Shown here: one piece after another, positions 12,172-24,995 of the stretch
Numbering within the stretch: position 1 is the first letter of the stretch
How the letters are laid out: each line of letters opens with the position of its first letter
Origin: Multifurca ochricompacta
Lineage: Eukaryota; Basidiomycota; Agaricomycetes; Russulales; Russulaceae
Assembly (NCBI GenBank): GCA_022496185.1
Contig: WTXG01000003.1
Coordinates: forward strand, 248,001-312,000
Reading direction: 5' to 3'
DNA length: 64,000 bases
Notes under the pieces: generated by a model
The model's database searches: none
The model's input: the letters and a program-made list of their open reading frames with translations, nothing else
Told to the model about the DNA's origin: nothing
Position numbers and translations under genes: made by a program

Positions 12172-14637
12172 CTATAGTGTGGTGCAAGAGACAACACCGG
12201 CTTGGAGTATGAACGGGACGTAAATGAGGCAGACCAACGGTGTAAACCAAACACCCAGTACCTGCCACTCCCATACCGCTTGCTTGACTTCCTCGTCCAA
12301 GACGAGCCAGCCAAAAGCAAGGGTTGCATAAATAACATACTTTGTGACACGCACCGGTAAGGAGCGCGATGGAGAGGCTAATGAAAGTGGTACGCCAAGG
12401 GTGATCGCGAGCAGTGCAGCGAGGGAGAAATTGAGAACCGACGTAACAGAGATGAGCGTACTGGCGAGACACATGTTAATAACCTTCAGTATAAGGTAAA
12501 GCGGTGCAGTAGGTTCGGTGCTAGCCGACCCAGAGGATTTCCCGAGGGTAAATGAAGTGAGCACGAGAGTTGTCCCGCATGCGAACGGGATTATAAAACC
12601 CTGACAGTTATGAGTCAATAGCTTTGAGTGACCGAGGCCAAAAGCCGTACCAATTGACTTACGTCGAACCACGTCTTGGAAATGATCACAAAAAGCGTCA
12701 AACCAATCAGATGCGAGGCAACGACCACCACAAGGGCGTCCAGAGGGTCTCTCCTCTGACGCACCCATTTCTTCTTTGAAGTAAGTGATGTAATATCGAC
12801 AGCGTTACCCTTGTCGGGAGGCGAGCCTTCATCTTCCACCTCCACCCATCCTGCGTTCACCCATTCGCCGAGACCGCCGAACATAAGGGCAGCGGCAACA
12901 AGCACCGCACTGGGGAGATAGCTACCGATCTTAAGGAACGACGAAGGAGTGGCCATTATGTAGAAAAAAAACGATGCATGGAGTCGCTCGAGCAATTGTT
13001 CATCGTGCGGAGTGTAGATTCGATGGTGCTTAAGCGACGACGTAAGAAAATAGAAACCATGATGGTTGATGACACGCACCGGCCGAGAGCGTGAAATCCG
13101 TGAGGTCCATTAGATGGGACGGCGAAGAGCGTAATCGCATCTATGCGATATCTACAAAGTTCTCAGGGGTGTTGGGAGTAGAGCCAAATTGTAAAGGTCC
13201 TCACTGGTGGAACAGTCCATGCGGACCACTTGCTTGGCCCCTTGCTTGAAATGCGAAATGTCTTAGTATATTTCTTGCCCGATAACCGTACTCTATGACG
13301 CTTCCGCGTTCCAAAGCCAGCTTGGCAGCCAAGACGGATAAAATTTCCGTATTCCCTCGCGCCCTGGGAACTCAGATGGTTCATAGTGGTCGTAAAGCAA
13401 TATGGGCACGCCACCCGTGTGTTGAGAAATGACTCCAAACGAGTTGATGAGGTCTTGGTTGGGCAGTCGTCCATTGAGTCCTTCTGCGTAAGGCCACTGT
13501 GGTAAATGATGAGGCTCCATTAAAATGACGGGCCGCACCTCGGAAAATGCCAAGATGAGAGAATGAATGACCGGGGTAATCAATGTTGAGAGCTGTCCAT
13601 ATCACGCCCGATGATATAGATAAAGGCTCAACATCCTGATCTACGTGACCGTGAAGAGTGCCATCTTTGGGGCGATCAGACCACGTACTGAAGTCCAAAG
13701 GATTATGATATGCGCTTAACCACGCATGCATGCCGTCAAGATAATTGTCGCTAATGACAAAAATGATATCTTTGGACCAGTGCGAGTATTCTGGTGAAAC
13801 AAGTCGTTAGAGAGGCGGATGAGGAGATGGCTTTCACCGACGTTTCAAGAATGCGGCCAACGAAAGTACAGTAGATACTCCCCTCAGGTTCGGCCCGCCG
13901 GTCAGACTTTTCCAGGAGGCACTGATAACCATCGCCTCAGTCCCTGATGTTCTTGGAGCCGAAAAGATAGCGTAGGCATTTGTACCATTCAGTGTCTAGA
14001 TTACATTGTTAGGCCTAATGGAACCGATAGTGGAGAAGACCAACTCCGCGTGCGGTTTGGATGGAGTATCTTTGAGTGGAAGACGGTATCCCGAATTTAG
14101 CAAGTTCTATTGCAAAGAAAGTTGCGCGCCTGTGTAATTGCGTGAATGGATTGCTGAGTTCAGAAATCGCTGGCTGACTGACTCTGCGCTTGATGAATTG
14201 CGATTCAGCAAGGAGGTCACGTCTTCCAAGAACCGATCAGCACGCTGAGTGTCTTCCCAGTTCCAATAAGTTTTAACCTACAAGTGAATATAGCGAAGAT
14301 GCATGGGAAGAATAGAGATAAACGACGGTACCTGGCTCGGTTGAAGTGCATTTTCGTCGATGTAAGTGCGCTCTCCAAGCCATGACAAGGGAAGTACAAG
14401 TAGCCAAAGATAACCTGCAACTAGGAGACTCAATCTAACACGATGAGACCATGCGATGAGATGAGGGATGTGCGCTACACACCTAAGTACATGCAGGTAC
14501 TGCCAGACTAATTTTGCGACCTTTTTCCGTTTACGTATTCGTGAAGCGTTATCACGGGACGAAAGCACCCTTTTGATACGATCCCTTAAGCCATTGGTTG
14601 AAGTACTTGCTTGTCCCGAAGGCGGTTCACTGGACAT
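12172..14637 (-). CDS. GAA1: GPI transamidase component GAA1
   Basis: A subunit of the ER complex that attaches preassembled GPI anchors to proteins after cleaving their C-terminal signal. The luminal domain is recognised from WSKDIIFVISD, MHAWLSAYH, SGVIWTALNIDYPGHSF and, after an intron of about 46-57 bases ending near 13485, EGLNGRLPNQDLINSF with HTGGVPILLYDH. An upstream exon reads NAYAIFSAPRTSGTEAMV. A basic N-terminal tail precedes one membrane segment. The C-terminal half (about 12172-13000) is a series of hydrophobic helices, matching the family's one N-terminal and several C-terminal spans. The Met at 14637 is the first of the terminal exon. An apparent frame change near 13540 disappears with the intron, so the gene looks intact. 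It is divergent from the deubiquitinase. Confidence 0.92.
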
Positions 14638-14860
14638 CGTAATGTGTCCCTGTCAATCGGCCAAGCGTCACTTGTCGCGTCGAGCCGTCGAGCGTGGTGT
14701 GTGGCGCGTGCGCTTGGTGGAGGATGGAAAGACGGTCCGGCTCCGGACCGGAGTATCACTGACGTAATGGTTCGTCAGCCAAACAACGAATCCCTCAACA
14801 GCACTCTTTCTTTCTGCGCTGCGACGGGCCCTACGCGAACCTACATCTCACCTGGACCTC
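14638..14860. promoter_or_regulatory. Bidirectional promoter GAA1/USP48-like
   Basis: These 223 bases lie between two divergent start codons. The sequence is moderately GC-rich and contains the inverted repeat CCGGCTCCGGACCGGAG near 14738-14754. No TATA element stands out. The overlapping short open frames on + do not resemble protein. Confidence 0.45.
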
Positions 14861-17800
14861 ATGCATACAAAGCGAAAAAGACGACAAAATCAGCACTCTG
14901 ATGGTCTTGCTGCTGGGGAGAGGCTCAAGAGACATAAGCTTACTTCGGACCTAGGGAACCCCTGGTCTTCTCCCTGGGGATGGGTTGGCACTAATGTCAC
15001 AGACGCGTCAGACATTACTGTGGAGCATCTCCTTGCAACCTGTGGCTTCGCTAGCAGGTCGCATCATCACTTGTTCTGTGCTAACAAGTACCGGAAATGC
15101 CCAGCAGAGGGCGTCAACCTCGCACGGACTGTTGCATCAGAGGAGCCAGCTAAGGACGTTGTCATCATCTCGGACGATGAGACACCTACATGTGACAAAA
15201 AACGTTGTTTGAAGAATCCCAATTGTTTAAATTATCTTGCTCAGGATTGGTGGGAGGACGCAGGTAGGCGACTCCATCCTTGTCAATGCGCGGGCTCACG
15301 TTGGCCGTTCAGAGGCTGGCTTAAAAGCCTACTTATCTGCAATGGATCTTGGTCCAAATCCTGATCTCCAGTCTAAAAAACCGGGTTTACCAGTCGGCCT
15401 TAGAGTGCGTTATTGCGCCGAACTTTATAGGCAAGCACTCGAGTCCAACACCGTGCTTAGAATCTAGGTGCTACCTGTTATGCAAATGCATATATTCAAG
15501 TAACACAATCACTCCCTGGTGGGTGCATGGTACTCATTCCCATGCAGGTCTGGTTTCAAGACATCTGTTTCCGTAATGGCGTATATCAGTGTTTGCCAGC
15601 CGATGACAAAGACCGTTCTTTCGACGTACGCATTTCTGCTATTGTCGCTATCGTGGGAACTATATATATATTTTTTGGCAGGACTCACCCATTCTTCAGC
15701 TCCAGACGACGTTTGCCGCTCTACAGGAAAGTCGTATGAGGGTTTTCAACCCGGAGAAACTTGTCGGAAGTTTACAACTTCGAACAAATGAACAGCAAGA
15801 TGCCCAGGAGTGAGCCATTTTGGTGTCCGCCATAAAGTGGCCACTCAATACCCACACAGATTTTCCAAGTTGTTCATCACTCACTTAGATGACGAGTTTA
15901 AGAAGCAGCCCGATCCTGCACTTAAACATCTCGTTTCGAATCAAGTGATGAGTCCCAACCCGAATCAGATGGCTCAGTTCTCATTACCAATATCCTAGTT
16001 CGAGGGAACACAAACGTACGCGACAACCTGCATGCGGTGCGGAGCCCGTTCTGAGAATAACTCAGACTTTCTTGAAATAGAGGTCAATCTTGAGGTAGGT
16101 TCGATTATAGACACAGAGATAAGTTGGGCGAGCCTGCATGACAGGACAATACTACACTCGAAAACTGCATCGAAGTGCTTCTTCAATCCGAGACACTATC
16201 TGGAGAGAACAAGTACTGTTTTGACTACTCGTTTGGATCGATGTTGCCTCATCATTTTCTATAGATACCACTGCTCCAAGTGCCAGTCACTAGAAGACGC
16301 CACTCGACAGCTCATTCTTCAAAAGCTCCCTCCCGTCCTGCACTTCTCGCTACTTCGCTTTGTTTTCGATGTCACAACTCTAGAAAGGAAAAAGCGAAAG
16401 CACAATGTGTCCTTTCCTACCGTACTTGATATGAACAAATTTCTTAGTAATCGGGACGCAACCAATGAAGACAACATTTATGAACTTAAAGGGGTCCTAG
16501 TTCATAAGGGTTCCAGCGCGTACCACGGTCATTACGAAGCCATGGTGTTTGATGTTATGTAGGTTCTCTGGCCAAAACGAGATGGGAGCACACTGAGATT
16601 TCAATAGGCATGACTCCTGGTTTGCGTTCAACGATGAAGTCGTTTCAAAAATGAAACCTCCAGGATCAGAACACCCAATAAGCGATAAAGGCAAAGCGTG
16701 CGTCTGCACGCTGCTGCAACTGCATATATACCTCAAAAGTGATGATCAGGAAATCTAAACTTCCCAAGAAGCGCCGTCGGGTTGAGGACAGCAGCGATGA
16801 CGACATAGCAGAGTATGGCCTGAGCTCTGCGGACTGTCTGGCCTTGCTCACAGCTGTCCCAGGATACAACCTCCATCGCCAGCTGGGTGCGCCTTTCCAG
16901 CTGTTAGTAACGTCCAGTAATTTATACCTCGGTCCCCAGGCGAATGGCATCCAGAGACGCGTATATGCTTGTGTACATGCGTCGTGGGGACGCACGCGGG
17001 GGCCCAGGGCAAATACAAAAGCCTCCGCAACGAGCCCTTGATGTTGTACTCCAAATGAACCAGAGCCACGCCGAAGCCTGTGCTACCTATACTGCAAGGT
17101 CAATTTCAACAATACCACTCGTTCGAGATACTGACAGAACACCTTAGACGAGAAGAGCTCAAAGCTAAATTTCTTGCGCTTCGGTCAAAGATGCAAGAGA
17201 TCTATCGGTCTTGGAACGTGTCGTCTTGTGATCAGGTAGGCCGAAGCTACTGTACATTTGTCAAATTCATTTTTTTTTCTCCATGGTAATCGCAGGCATC
17301 GCTTGTGGTCAGCCAACAGGCACTAAACAGATTTCTTTCTCAACCATTCGACAAAAGTACAGATAGTTTGACCCACCATGCGAGTTCGATCGACCAACTC
17401 GGACCTACGAGCGGTGGTCAAAGCAATTTGAATGGCCTGATAAACCACGACGACGATGGCGAAAAGTCTGAGCAGCACCTTAGTTCTTTCATGGCAGGAG
17501 AAATCACAGTAGAGGAGACATTGTGCTCACATGGTAGGCTTGATCCAGGGAAAGCTGCAGATATGAAGCGAATCGATCGTGTACGCTGCATTCCTCTGCT
17601 GTGCTGTGTTCTTTTTTTGACACTGAGGCCATGTAGGCTACGTATGAATCCCTCATAGTGGCATCCGGTGCATCATTCGTTCCAAAATTGGAACCGAGAG
17701 ATATCTGTCGTAAATGTGTAGAGGGCATTTTTCTTGGTGAGTCTATTGGTCTAACTCCTGGACCGAGATAACAACTACCGTCTAGAAAAACTATATCAAT

Positions 17801-19595
17801 ATGAACACCCGAGGCATGTCTCTCAGTTCGATGCCGTCGTCAGTGAGACAGACTCCCGTGGCTATTGGGTCTCGAGGCATTGGGTTAAAGGTGTGTATGA
17901 TTATTTAGACGGATACCGGCCTTTATGCACAAGTTCCTATCTCTATATTCAACGTAGATTGGAGACAGCCGAAGCCAAAGATGCATGTGCCATCTCGAAG
18001 TGATCCCGCTCCAGATTCCGAGCTGTTTCGGGGCCATGTCTTGTGCGAGCACGGTGGTTTAGCTCTCAACATTTCCGCACGAACGCGCATTTCGCAAAAG
18101 GTATGGCTGATAAATCTTTTTTTTTTTTTCCAGCGAAAGTATACCCATGTGTTCCAGGGTTTCGTCCTACTCAAGACACTCTTTCCCTCGTGGTCTACTC
18201 TGCCCGATGATGTGAGCCCATGTGCGGTATGTGACGCCGAGGCGGAGAACTCCCGGGAAGACAAAAGGGAGCTACGGAAAACAGCAGAAGATGAAAAGGT
18301 TAATGGCCAATGATCTCACCGTACTCATTCGAACGATCAGCAGCTGACATGCCAAGCAGGCAAGACTCAAACATATGCAAGAAAATGCTTTGAACGGAAA
18401 CACTACGCTACTTGAAAGTGTGGCATGTGCCCTCGTCCCTGCCAGCTTTGTGCGAGAATGGAAGCTTTGGATCCTTCGACCTGGGCACCATCCCCGCCCA
18501 GCTCGTTTGGACAACTCTTCGTACATATGCGACCACGGCCTGTTGGCACTTGATCTTAATGGGGGGGATCTGGATCGCTCAGTTTGCCTGGTCCGCCGCC
18601 CAGATTGGGATACACTGGAGACACTGTGAGTATTTACTGTGCACATTTTTTCAAAGGTCCTGTCCGTACTTAACTGTGGGCCGTGGGCGAAGCTATGGTG
18701 CGGCCCCTCTCATCACAGTAGAAAATCAACCTGTCACCGATGGAGGTGTTTTGAGTTCGAAATTTGTGCATGATCCACCCCTTTGTGAGGAGTGCCGAAT
18801 CAAGCGGTAGGTACACTCTCTACTTTATCCAGCAAGTCCCCTGGAGGTCGTTGAAAAACCTCACAGAAAATCAGACTACGATTTAACGGAAGTCACGATC
18901 CGAGTGTTGGGTAGTGAAGATCCTGACCCCACACCGGAGACTTATACGAAGAATTCAGGCCCGATTATGGTAGACAACCGCCAGACGAGCTTCTCACATA
19001 TCGATCTCGAAATGTGGAGCCTCAACGACAGTCCAAACGGATTCGCACCGTAAAACGGAGGGTGCGGCGAATAGGCATTTCCAAAGAGATGTCTGTCAAG
19101 GATATTAAGTTGTTGGTCAGTCAGTCACGTATACTAAGCGTATGGGGGTGACTTCTTCTCTCACGCTTGGCTATTTTTTTTCTTTTTTTTTTTTTTCTAA
19201 AGTTGCAAGAGGAGCTGGGAATTCCGACTATCTGCCAGAGGCTTTTCTACCAAGGTCGTGAGTTGGCTGATAACGGGGCGAGCGTGGCGGACCTTTGGAT
19301 CCTGGCGAACGATGTTCTCGACCTACGTGAGGAGGAAGAGAACGAGGAGCTACTTGAAACGGACACGGAGACGCCACATCAGTGGCGCGAGCCCGACGGC
19401 GGCGGGTTTGGAGGGACATTGCTGGCCCGCGGATGGACGTCCGAGTCTTTACCGGATGATACGATGAGCGATCGCACGGCGACGTCTTCCTCCCCCGCTC
19501 CGATTGACACGACGACCAAGCCGTGTCCGATGTGTACCTTTGAGAACCCCGCTACTGCAACGGCCTGCGAGATATGTGAGGGACGGTTGATATGA
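14861..19595 (+). CDS. Ubiquitin carboxyl-terminal hydrolase, USP48-like, with C-terminal ubiquitin-like domain and NZF zinc finger
   Basis: A cysteine protease removing ubiquitin from substrates. After KNPNCLNYLAQD, typical of USP48 and its fungal relatives, splicing at about 15412/15460 gives NLGATCYANAYIQ containing the catalytic Cys, then VWFQDICFRNGVYQC. The frame continues through QLQTTFAALQ, RTNEQQDAQEF and CSKCQSLEDATRQ of the zinc-binding fingers, PPVLHFSLLRFVFD, and the His box KGSSAYHGHYEA near 16506-16550, followed by DSWFAFNDE. Two Cys/His-centred DUSP-like segments follow (near 17500-17760 and 18030-18560, FVREWKLWI). From about 19080 a ubiquitin-like fold is suggested by MSVKDIKLL, CQRLFYQGREL and DVLDLREEE. 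The last residues, PCPMCTFEN...CEICEGRL, form a RanBP2/NZF finger. There are roughly fifteen exons; several mid-gene joins (about 17080-17120) are uncertain. The start was chosen as the first Met of the exon with the Lys/Arg-rich N-terminus. Confidence 0.9.
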
Positions 19596-20255
19596 TGTTA
19601 TCCTCCCTGTTGTTGAATGATGAGGAATTGCCAGTGATGATTGGTCATTCAAACCGAGGTGTGTGCAGTGCCAGTGCAATGGGTAAGCGCCACGTAAGGA
19701 AACTTTCATCATCATCATCACCACATCACGGAACGGCCCTTTTTTCTTTTTTTTTTCCACCGGACCTGGCATATCACATAACATACATATAAATAAAATA
19801 TTAAAATATTAAAATATTAAAATAAATAGAGTGATTGATGAATCAGATCCGATCTTTGTATGTTCCGCGTGTGGAGTCGCTTTCGCCTTCGCCTTGACAA
19901 GAAAAAAAAAAACAAGTACAAATACATGTAAATAATAGCAACTCGGGGAGAGGGAGGATGAACGGGTGAGTGAGTGAAAGTGAAGTGAGTGGTTGAGGAT
20001 TATTTTTTGATATTGATATGATCGAGCCTATCGGATATATTTATTATTTAGAAGCCATCCCACTACTCACCAAAGAAAAAAATTTGCGAGAGAGAGAGAG
20101 AGGAGGGAGTGAGCGTGAAAGAAGAACGAGAACGAAGAACCCAATGTCACTGTCATTGTCATTGTCATGGTCATGGTTACAATCGCGGTGATTGACAGAA
20201 GGCCCGCAACAAGCAACCCCCCTCCCTCCCCAGATGGTCAGACCCATCAGAATCG

Positions 20256-20287
<32 letters not shown>

Positions 20288-20639
20288 GACGGGGAACATA
20301 CATCCCTCCATCCCTCCATCCGTCAACCTCAACTCAGCTAGAGTGACATGACGGCAATTTTTTATTTTTATTTTCTGACACCAATCACACCCACATGACG
20401 AGAAAAAAAAAAAAACTCTATTATACGCATAAAATGTCAGCACAGAATGTACAGCGACGGTAAAGAGGAAAAAAAAAAAAATATTGACTTCGGCAACTTT
20501 ACAACCTTCCTATATTAGTATACAAACACAACAACGGAATGGAAACGACCGCAAAAAAAAACAAAAAAAAAAAGAACCAGAGAAAGAGAAGCAAAAACCA
20601 CAACAAAAAACAAATGAACGATTGGGTTTAAATCAGAGT
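19596..20639. repeat. Convergent intergenic region with simple repeats
   Basis: No gene is supported in these 1,044 bases. They contain A and T runs, an ATTAAAAT-type array near 19786-19830, a GAGAGA run near 20088-20102, and an eight-copy CAAT tetranucleotide tract at about 20256-20287. They should hold the 3' UTRs of the deubiquitinase (+) and of the unrecognised gene (-). Long A runs near 20400-20600 are on the + strand, so they read as T runs downstream of the minus-strand gene. Confidence 0.6.
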
Positions 20640-23600
20640 CTATGAGTGCTGGGAGTACACTGTTAGGTCCATACTTGACACGGGTAGCACGGGAACAATC
20701 AGATTTCCTTCCGGAGGATGCGATAGAGGCACGGACAGCGTTGCGGGAATAGGCATTGAGCTAAATGATGAGTGGTGACGTAAAGTCACCCCGACCGTTG
20801 GTGCTGGTACCGGCCGCGATTGTACCACTTGCGCTTGCGCCTGCACTTGCGCTTGCACCTGTGCCTGCGCTTGTGCTTGCGACTGCGCTTGTTGAGCTTG
20901 TAAAAGTGAGCTAGCGGTCATAAGCACGTCCACTTCGCTCGACAATGGACCAGTGAGTTCAACAGCCTGAGCGACTGCCGACTGTGTTGCAACAGACACC
21001 TCGTTAACGGTCACTTGCCCAGCTGCACCCGCCGGTGATGCTGGAAGTCCTGCAGAGATCTGTGCCGCGGCGATAGCAGAGCGATCCGCGGCCACCTGAC
21101 GGGCTGCCTGCAAGACGACTTGTTGAGCCGCTGCTGCTAGCATGCTCGATGGCTGCGCGATTGAGCTTCCCTGTGCAAACACAGTATCATCCACCGCTTG
21201 CGCAGTCACAGTCAGCACGTGCTGTTGTTTCGCTAACGCCTGCAGTTCATGTCCTGGTTCACTGGGGGCGCCCGCCGCGACGACCTGTGATTGTGCTTCC
21301 TGCGCGACACGTTGAGCGGCAGCTGTTAAAACTTGTATCACCTGAGCGTCTTGAGATGGTACCGGTTGCGGAGGAGGGGGGGCTAGCGTTGCCGTCTGTG
21401 GCCGTATTAGAGGCGGGGGTCTATGGGCGCTTTAGGTCAACAACCTAAACTTAAGGGACCTAGAGACCACACCCCCCCAAAATGGAACTCACCGTGAGGG
21501 GGACGTCTGTTGCGGGCCAATAGGGTCGCTGACAATCCTGCGAGAGCTCTCATCGACAAGTGATTGCCGCGATGGGTTAGAAAAAGAGGTATCCACATTC
21601 GCCACAGGCGCGATGGTTATGTGCACAGTTTGTGAAAGGAATTCCTCCTTCCCGTCTTGCATGAACTAATAGAGCAAAAAATCAGCGAAAAAAAAAAAGA
21701 AAAAAGTTGCAAGTCTATGTATGCGACCCCAACTTACCCGAGCATCTATGGTGACATCGCAACTCTGTGCATCTAATGTGGGTACGCCTGTCAAATATTG
21801 GTCTTCGTGCCAAGAAAGCCAGGGTGGCAATGACGGAGAGGTATAAGTGACATGCAAATTGTTACGGGACGCTTGCGGATCCCAAATGCGCGGTGTCCAG
21901 GTCCAACGGAGGCCAACATATGCTACGCCAGGCGGGACGCCAGCCAGACGGCGCTGGAACGGACGGAATGTCCATCCACCATCGCCCGTTTTTTTTGCTT
22001 CGATATTCCAAATGTGATTCCCCTTTGACTTTGCCTTCTTCCCGTCTTCATTAAAGCGCGAGATGTAAGGCGAGTTCCAAAGGTAATTCCGAATCTGCAA
22101 TAAACGTGCTTCGTCAGAAAATTAAACCGGATCATGTGCGGGTTTTTGCCGAACCTTTTTCATGGGTATTTTGTCTTCGGATATCCTTGTCGTGCAAGCT
22201 ATATAAAATAAAATAAAATAAAGAAAAACAAAGCAAAACAAAACAAAAGCAAAAAGAAAGAAAGAAAAAAAAGTGGATGGATACGGAAAATGAGAATCAC
22301 TCCGCGGAGCGGAGCGCACATGCAACGCACCTCCTCCAGGAAAGCGTTCGTAAACGCCTGGATGCGGAATTTGAACGGCCGGAAGTCAGGCGACTCATCT
22401 AAGCGCTGCATTTTTTTGGCCATGAGAGTCTGATGTATTGGCTCGCCTTTTGCATCTGTCGCATCCACTATTCGGAAGAGGGAATGCAATTAGCGCATGC
22501 ACCAATTGAATGAAGCGAGCGTATACTGACGATTCGAGCATGTTTTGTTCAAAAATTCGAAAAAGATCCGATCCACCTCAGCGCGGTACTCCTGCGGGAC
22601 CTCATTGCTGTGACTATTGCTGCCGCTGCTACTGCTACTGCCGTTTGAACCTATGGCCGTGTTGAGATTGTCCGTGGATGCCCGGTTTGCAAGCGCCCTG
22701 CGGGGAAGTGGACGGGAGTACTGATGGTTCGCCTCCCCAACGCTACCATTCATACCCTGATAGCGCGAATTGCCGGGTGATCCCGTGTCAGAATCATGTT
22801 CATCATCGTCCTCTGGTGACGAGACGGGGCTATGGGAACGAGAGAATCCGGTATCGGGCCGAGATGCACCGGCGAAGTACTCTGCCCGTTCGTCGATTAC
22901 CGCCTCGGATAATGGCACATTGAACGCAAACGGGTCACTTGAGGGTGGATTGGAAAGTGAGTTGGAACGGGAGACACGCTTAGTGCTTTGCAATAATGAG
23001 GATGGCGCAACGGTGGCGGCCGGAGACGTAGAAAGCGATACAGCAGCAGGTGGTGAAGGGAAGACCGCGGAGTTAGATGCGAACGCAGATGGATCACCAA
23101 TGATGATGTTCTTCATGTCAACATCCCCGTTAGGGTGACTGCCTGACAAAGTGTGCCGATGTGAAGGAGCAAAGGGCGCTGAATACTCACCCCACGATTC
23201 TGGAGGGTGACCAAATGGTGTCACATGACCGGCAACAGATGGATGAGTGGCCGATGTTGGAGGTGTAAAATCAGATGAGGAATGTCCATTAACGGTTGCA
23301 GCTGCAACGTTAAGAGATGGGGGGAAGGTGATGGGAACAGATGACGGCAACGTCCGTTGGTACAAGTTCAACTGTGGGTGTAACGGCAGTCCACTGGAGC
23401 TTGTTGGGCGAGATGGCGGACTAGAAGGAGGGTTTGAAGAAAATGAGACAGCTGGATGAGAGTTCACGACACTTGTTGAACCTGGGCCAACAGAGGCTGG
23501 AAAAGGAAAAGATGATAGAGAGGGTTGTGAGATATCATCTGTCGGCTCCATCTTCATTGCTTTCATCACCCTATCATCCTCGTTCATTGTTGATGCACAC

Positions 23601-24695
23601 CGCTTCCTCGACTCATGATCGAGTGGGCCCAAACCATCTTGTGATTGAGGGTCACCATTGGGAAGGAGAGGGGCAAACGGTGGGCATGCTCCAGACCTTG
23701 GGAGGTTTGGGGGAGAAGCACGAGCAGGAGGTGAAGTCTTATCACTCGGTGGGCTGGGCCCATCAACCAACCTCATGGCGGTGATCAATTCGGAGACGAG
23801 GGCAATAGTCTTCCTCAGCTGATCGATTTTGACGCCTGCGTTTGCAGTTTGGCCTGCACTGCAATCAGCGCGTGCTTGGTTTGCGGTTTGCATGATGCTA
23901 CACGCCTGGTCAGAAAACTGGAAAGATGACCGGAATCAAGGATGACTCGCTTTTTCAACATGTCATCAACAACTATCATGTGTGGGGCAGCCAAATCGGG
24001 GGCTAGCTCTTCTTCCGTTGGGGGACTGACATCGTATTCCGATGGCGGAAAGCGATAACCGGATCCCTGATTCGATGTGGGGTACCCGTACTAGTGACAG
24101 ATGGAAAGGCGAGGTCAGAGCCGCTGCCCATGAACCGACCGGGGGACGCGGCAGATCCTGAGCGACTACGTCCCGGTAAACCCATGCTATCCATGGCCGA
24201 TGCGATGGACGCTGAGGGCATGGTCGCGTAGGCGGGGTTCAGGCCCGGTATAGCCGGTGAGGAGGTGTGCGATGCAAAACTAGAGACGGAAGTCGCCGCC
24301 GGGGAGGATTGGGCGGGTCTCGGGACGTCGAAAGTCTGGTCGGAAGGGAAGGATTCACGCAAAGAGGGATGAAATGGAACGATAGGGCCGGGAGGAGGGG
24401 CCGGGTCATGATGTAGTGTAGGTTGATGGACCTCGGTAGGGGAGATATCCATATGTCGAGGATCAGAGGGGAGCGCGACTTCTGACGGAACGGCGAGCGC
24501 CGCGGCAGGGTTAATAGTATCTGAGAAGGCTGGGACGGGGTGAGCGGGGATGTTGGTATCAGTCAGGGAGGAACCGACGACAGGAGGGAAGGAAGTAATA
24601 GAATCGGGTGACTGAAAGGAAGATACAAGAGGGTCAACAGTTAAATGCGGATATTGTCCTTCAAAGAGTCCACTACCATGTACGAGAGAGTCCAT
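20640..24695 (-). CDS. Unrecognised large protein with conserved central core and Gln/Ala-rich tail
   Basis: I do not recognise the family. The N-terminus (24003-24695) is Pro/Ser-rich and disordered-looking. Next comes a helical segment with DDMLKKRVILDSGHLSSFL and LRKTIALVSELITAMRLVD, then another long Ser/Pro/Asn-rich linker to about 22640. Then comes a compact, aromatic-rich core: VDRIFFEFLNKTCSN, MQRLDESPDFRPFKFRIQ, IRNYLWNSPYISRF, GGWTFRPFQRRLAG, VGLRWTWTPRIWDP. Its strict composition suggests a folded domain under constraint. The tail (20640-21341) is rich in Gln, Ala and Val with QAQAQ repeats. Two frame breaks (about 22180 and 24062) each need one added base. Architecture resembles a transcription regulator, with disordered flanks around one folded domain, but no known DNA-binding motif is visible. 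The Met at 24695 was taken as start; it lies downstream of a repetitive purine tract. Confidence 0.75.
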
Positions 24696-24995
24696 AGAGG
24701 CAAGAAAGGACAGACGGCAGCTGAGAAAAGAAGCAAACCGTAGCTCCTTATACGAATGGGTTCGATACCGGAAGGGTAGTGATAATGAGTGTGATCTTGG
24801 TGGAAGTGGGAACTTGAGATTGGAGGAGGGAGGACAAGGGGAGGGTTAAAGATGTGGAAGAGGGGAGGGGAAAGTGAGAAGTGAGTGAGTGATAATGAGG
24901 GGGGTAAGTGAGTGGGTTGAGTGAATGAGGAACTTGAAAGACAGCCGAGGGGAAGGGGAAGGGATGACAGACGGGAAAGTGACAAACGGATGGTG

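Noticed and set aside
13480..13560. Apparent frameshift in GAA1
   Set aside because: A short intron with donor GTGCGG and an acceptor after TTACGCAG joins GIFR to EGLNGRLPNQD in frame, so no break exists.
16690..16760. Apparent frame break in the deubiquitinase after the DSWFAFNDE block
   Set aside because: Moving the acceptor to the AG at about 16749 (GATCAG) joins cleanly to KSKLPKKRR.
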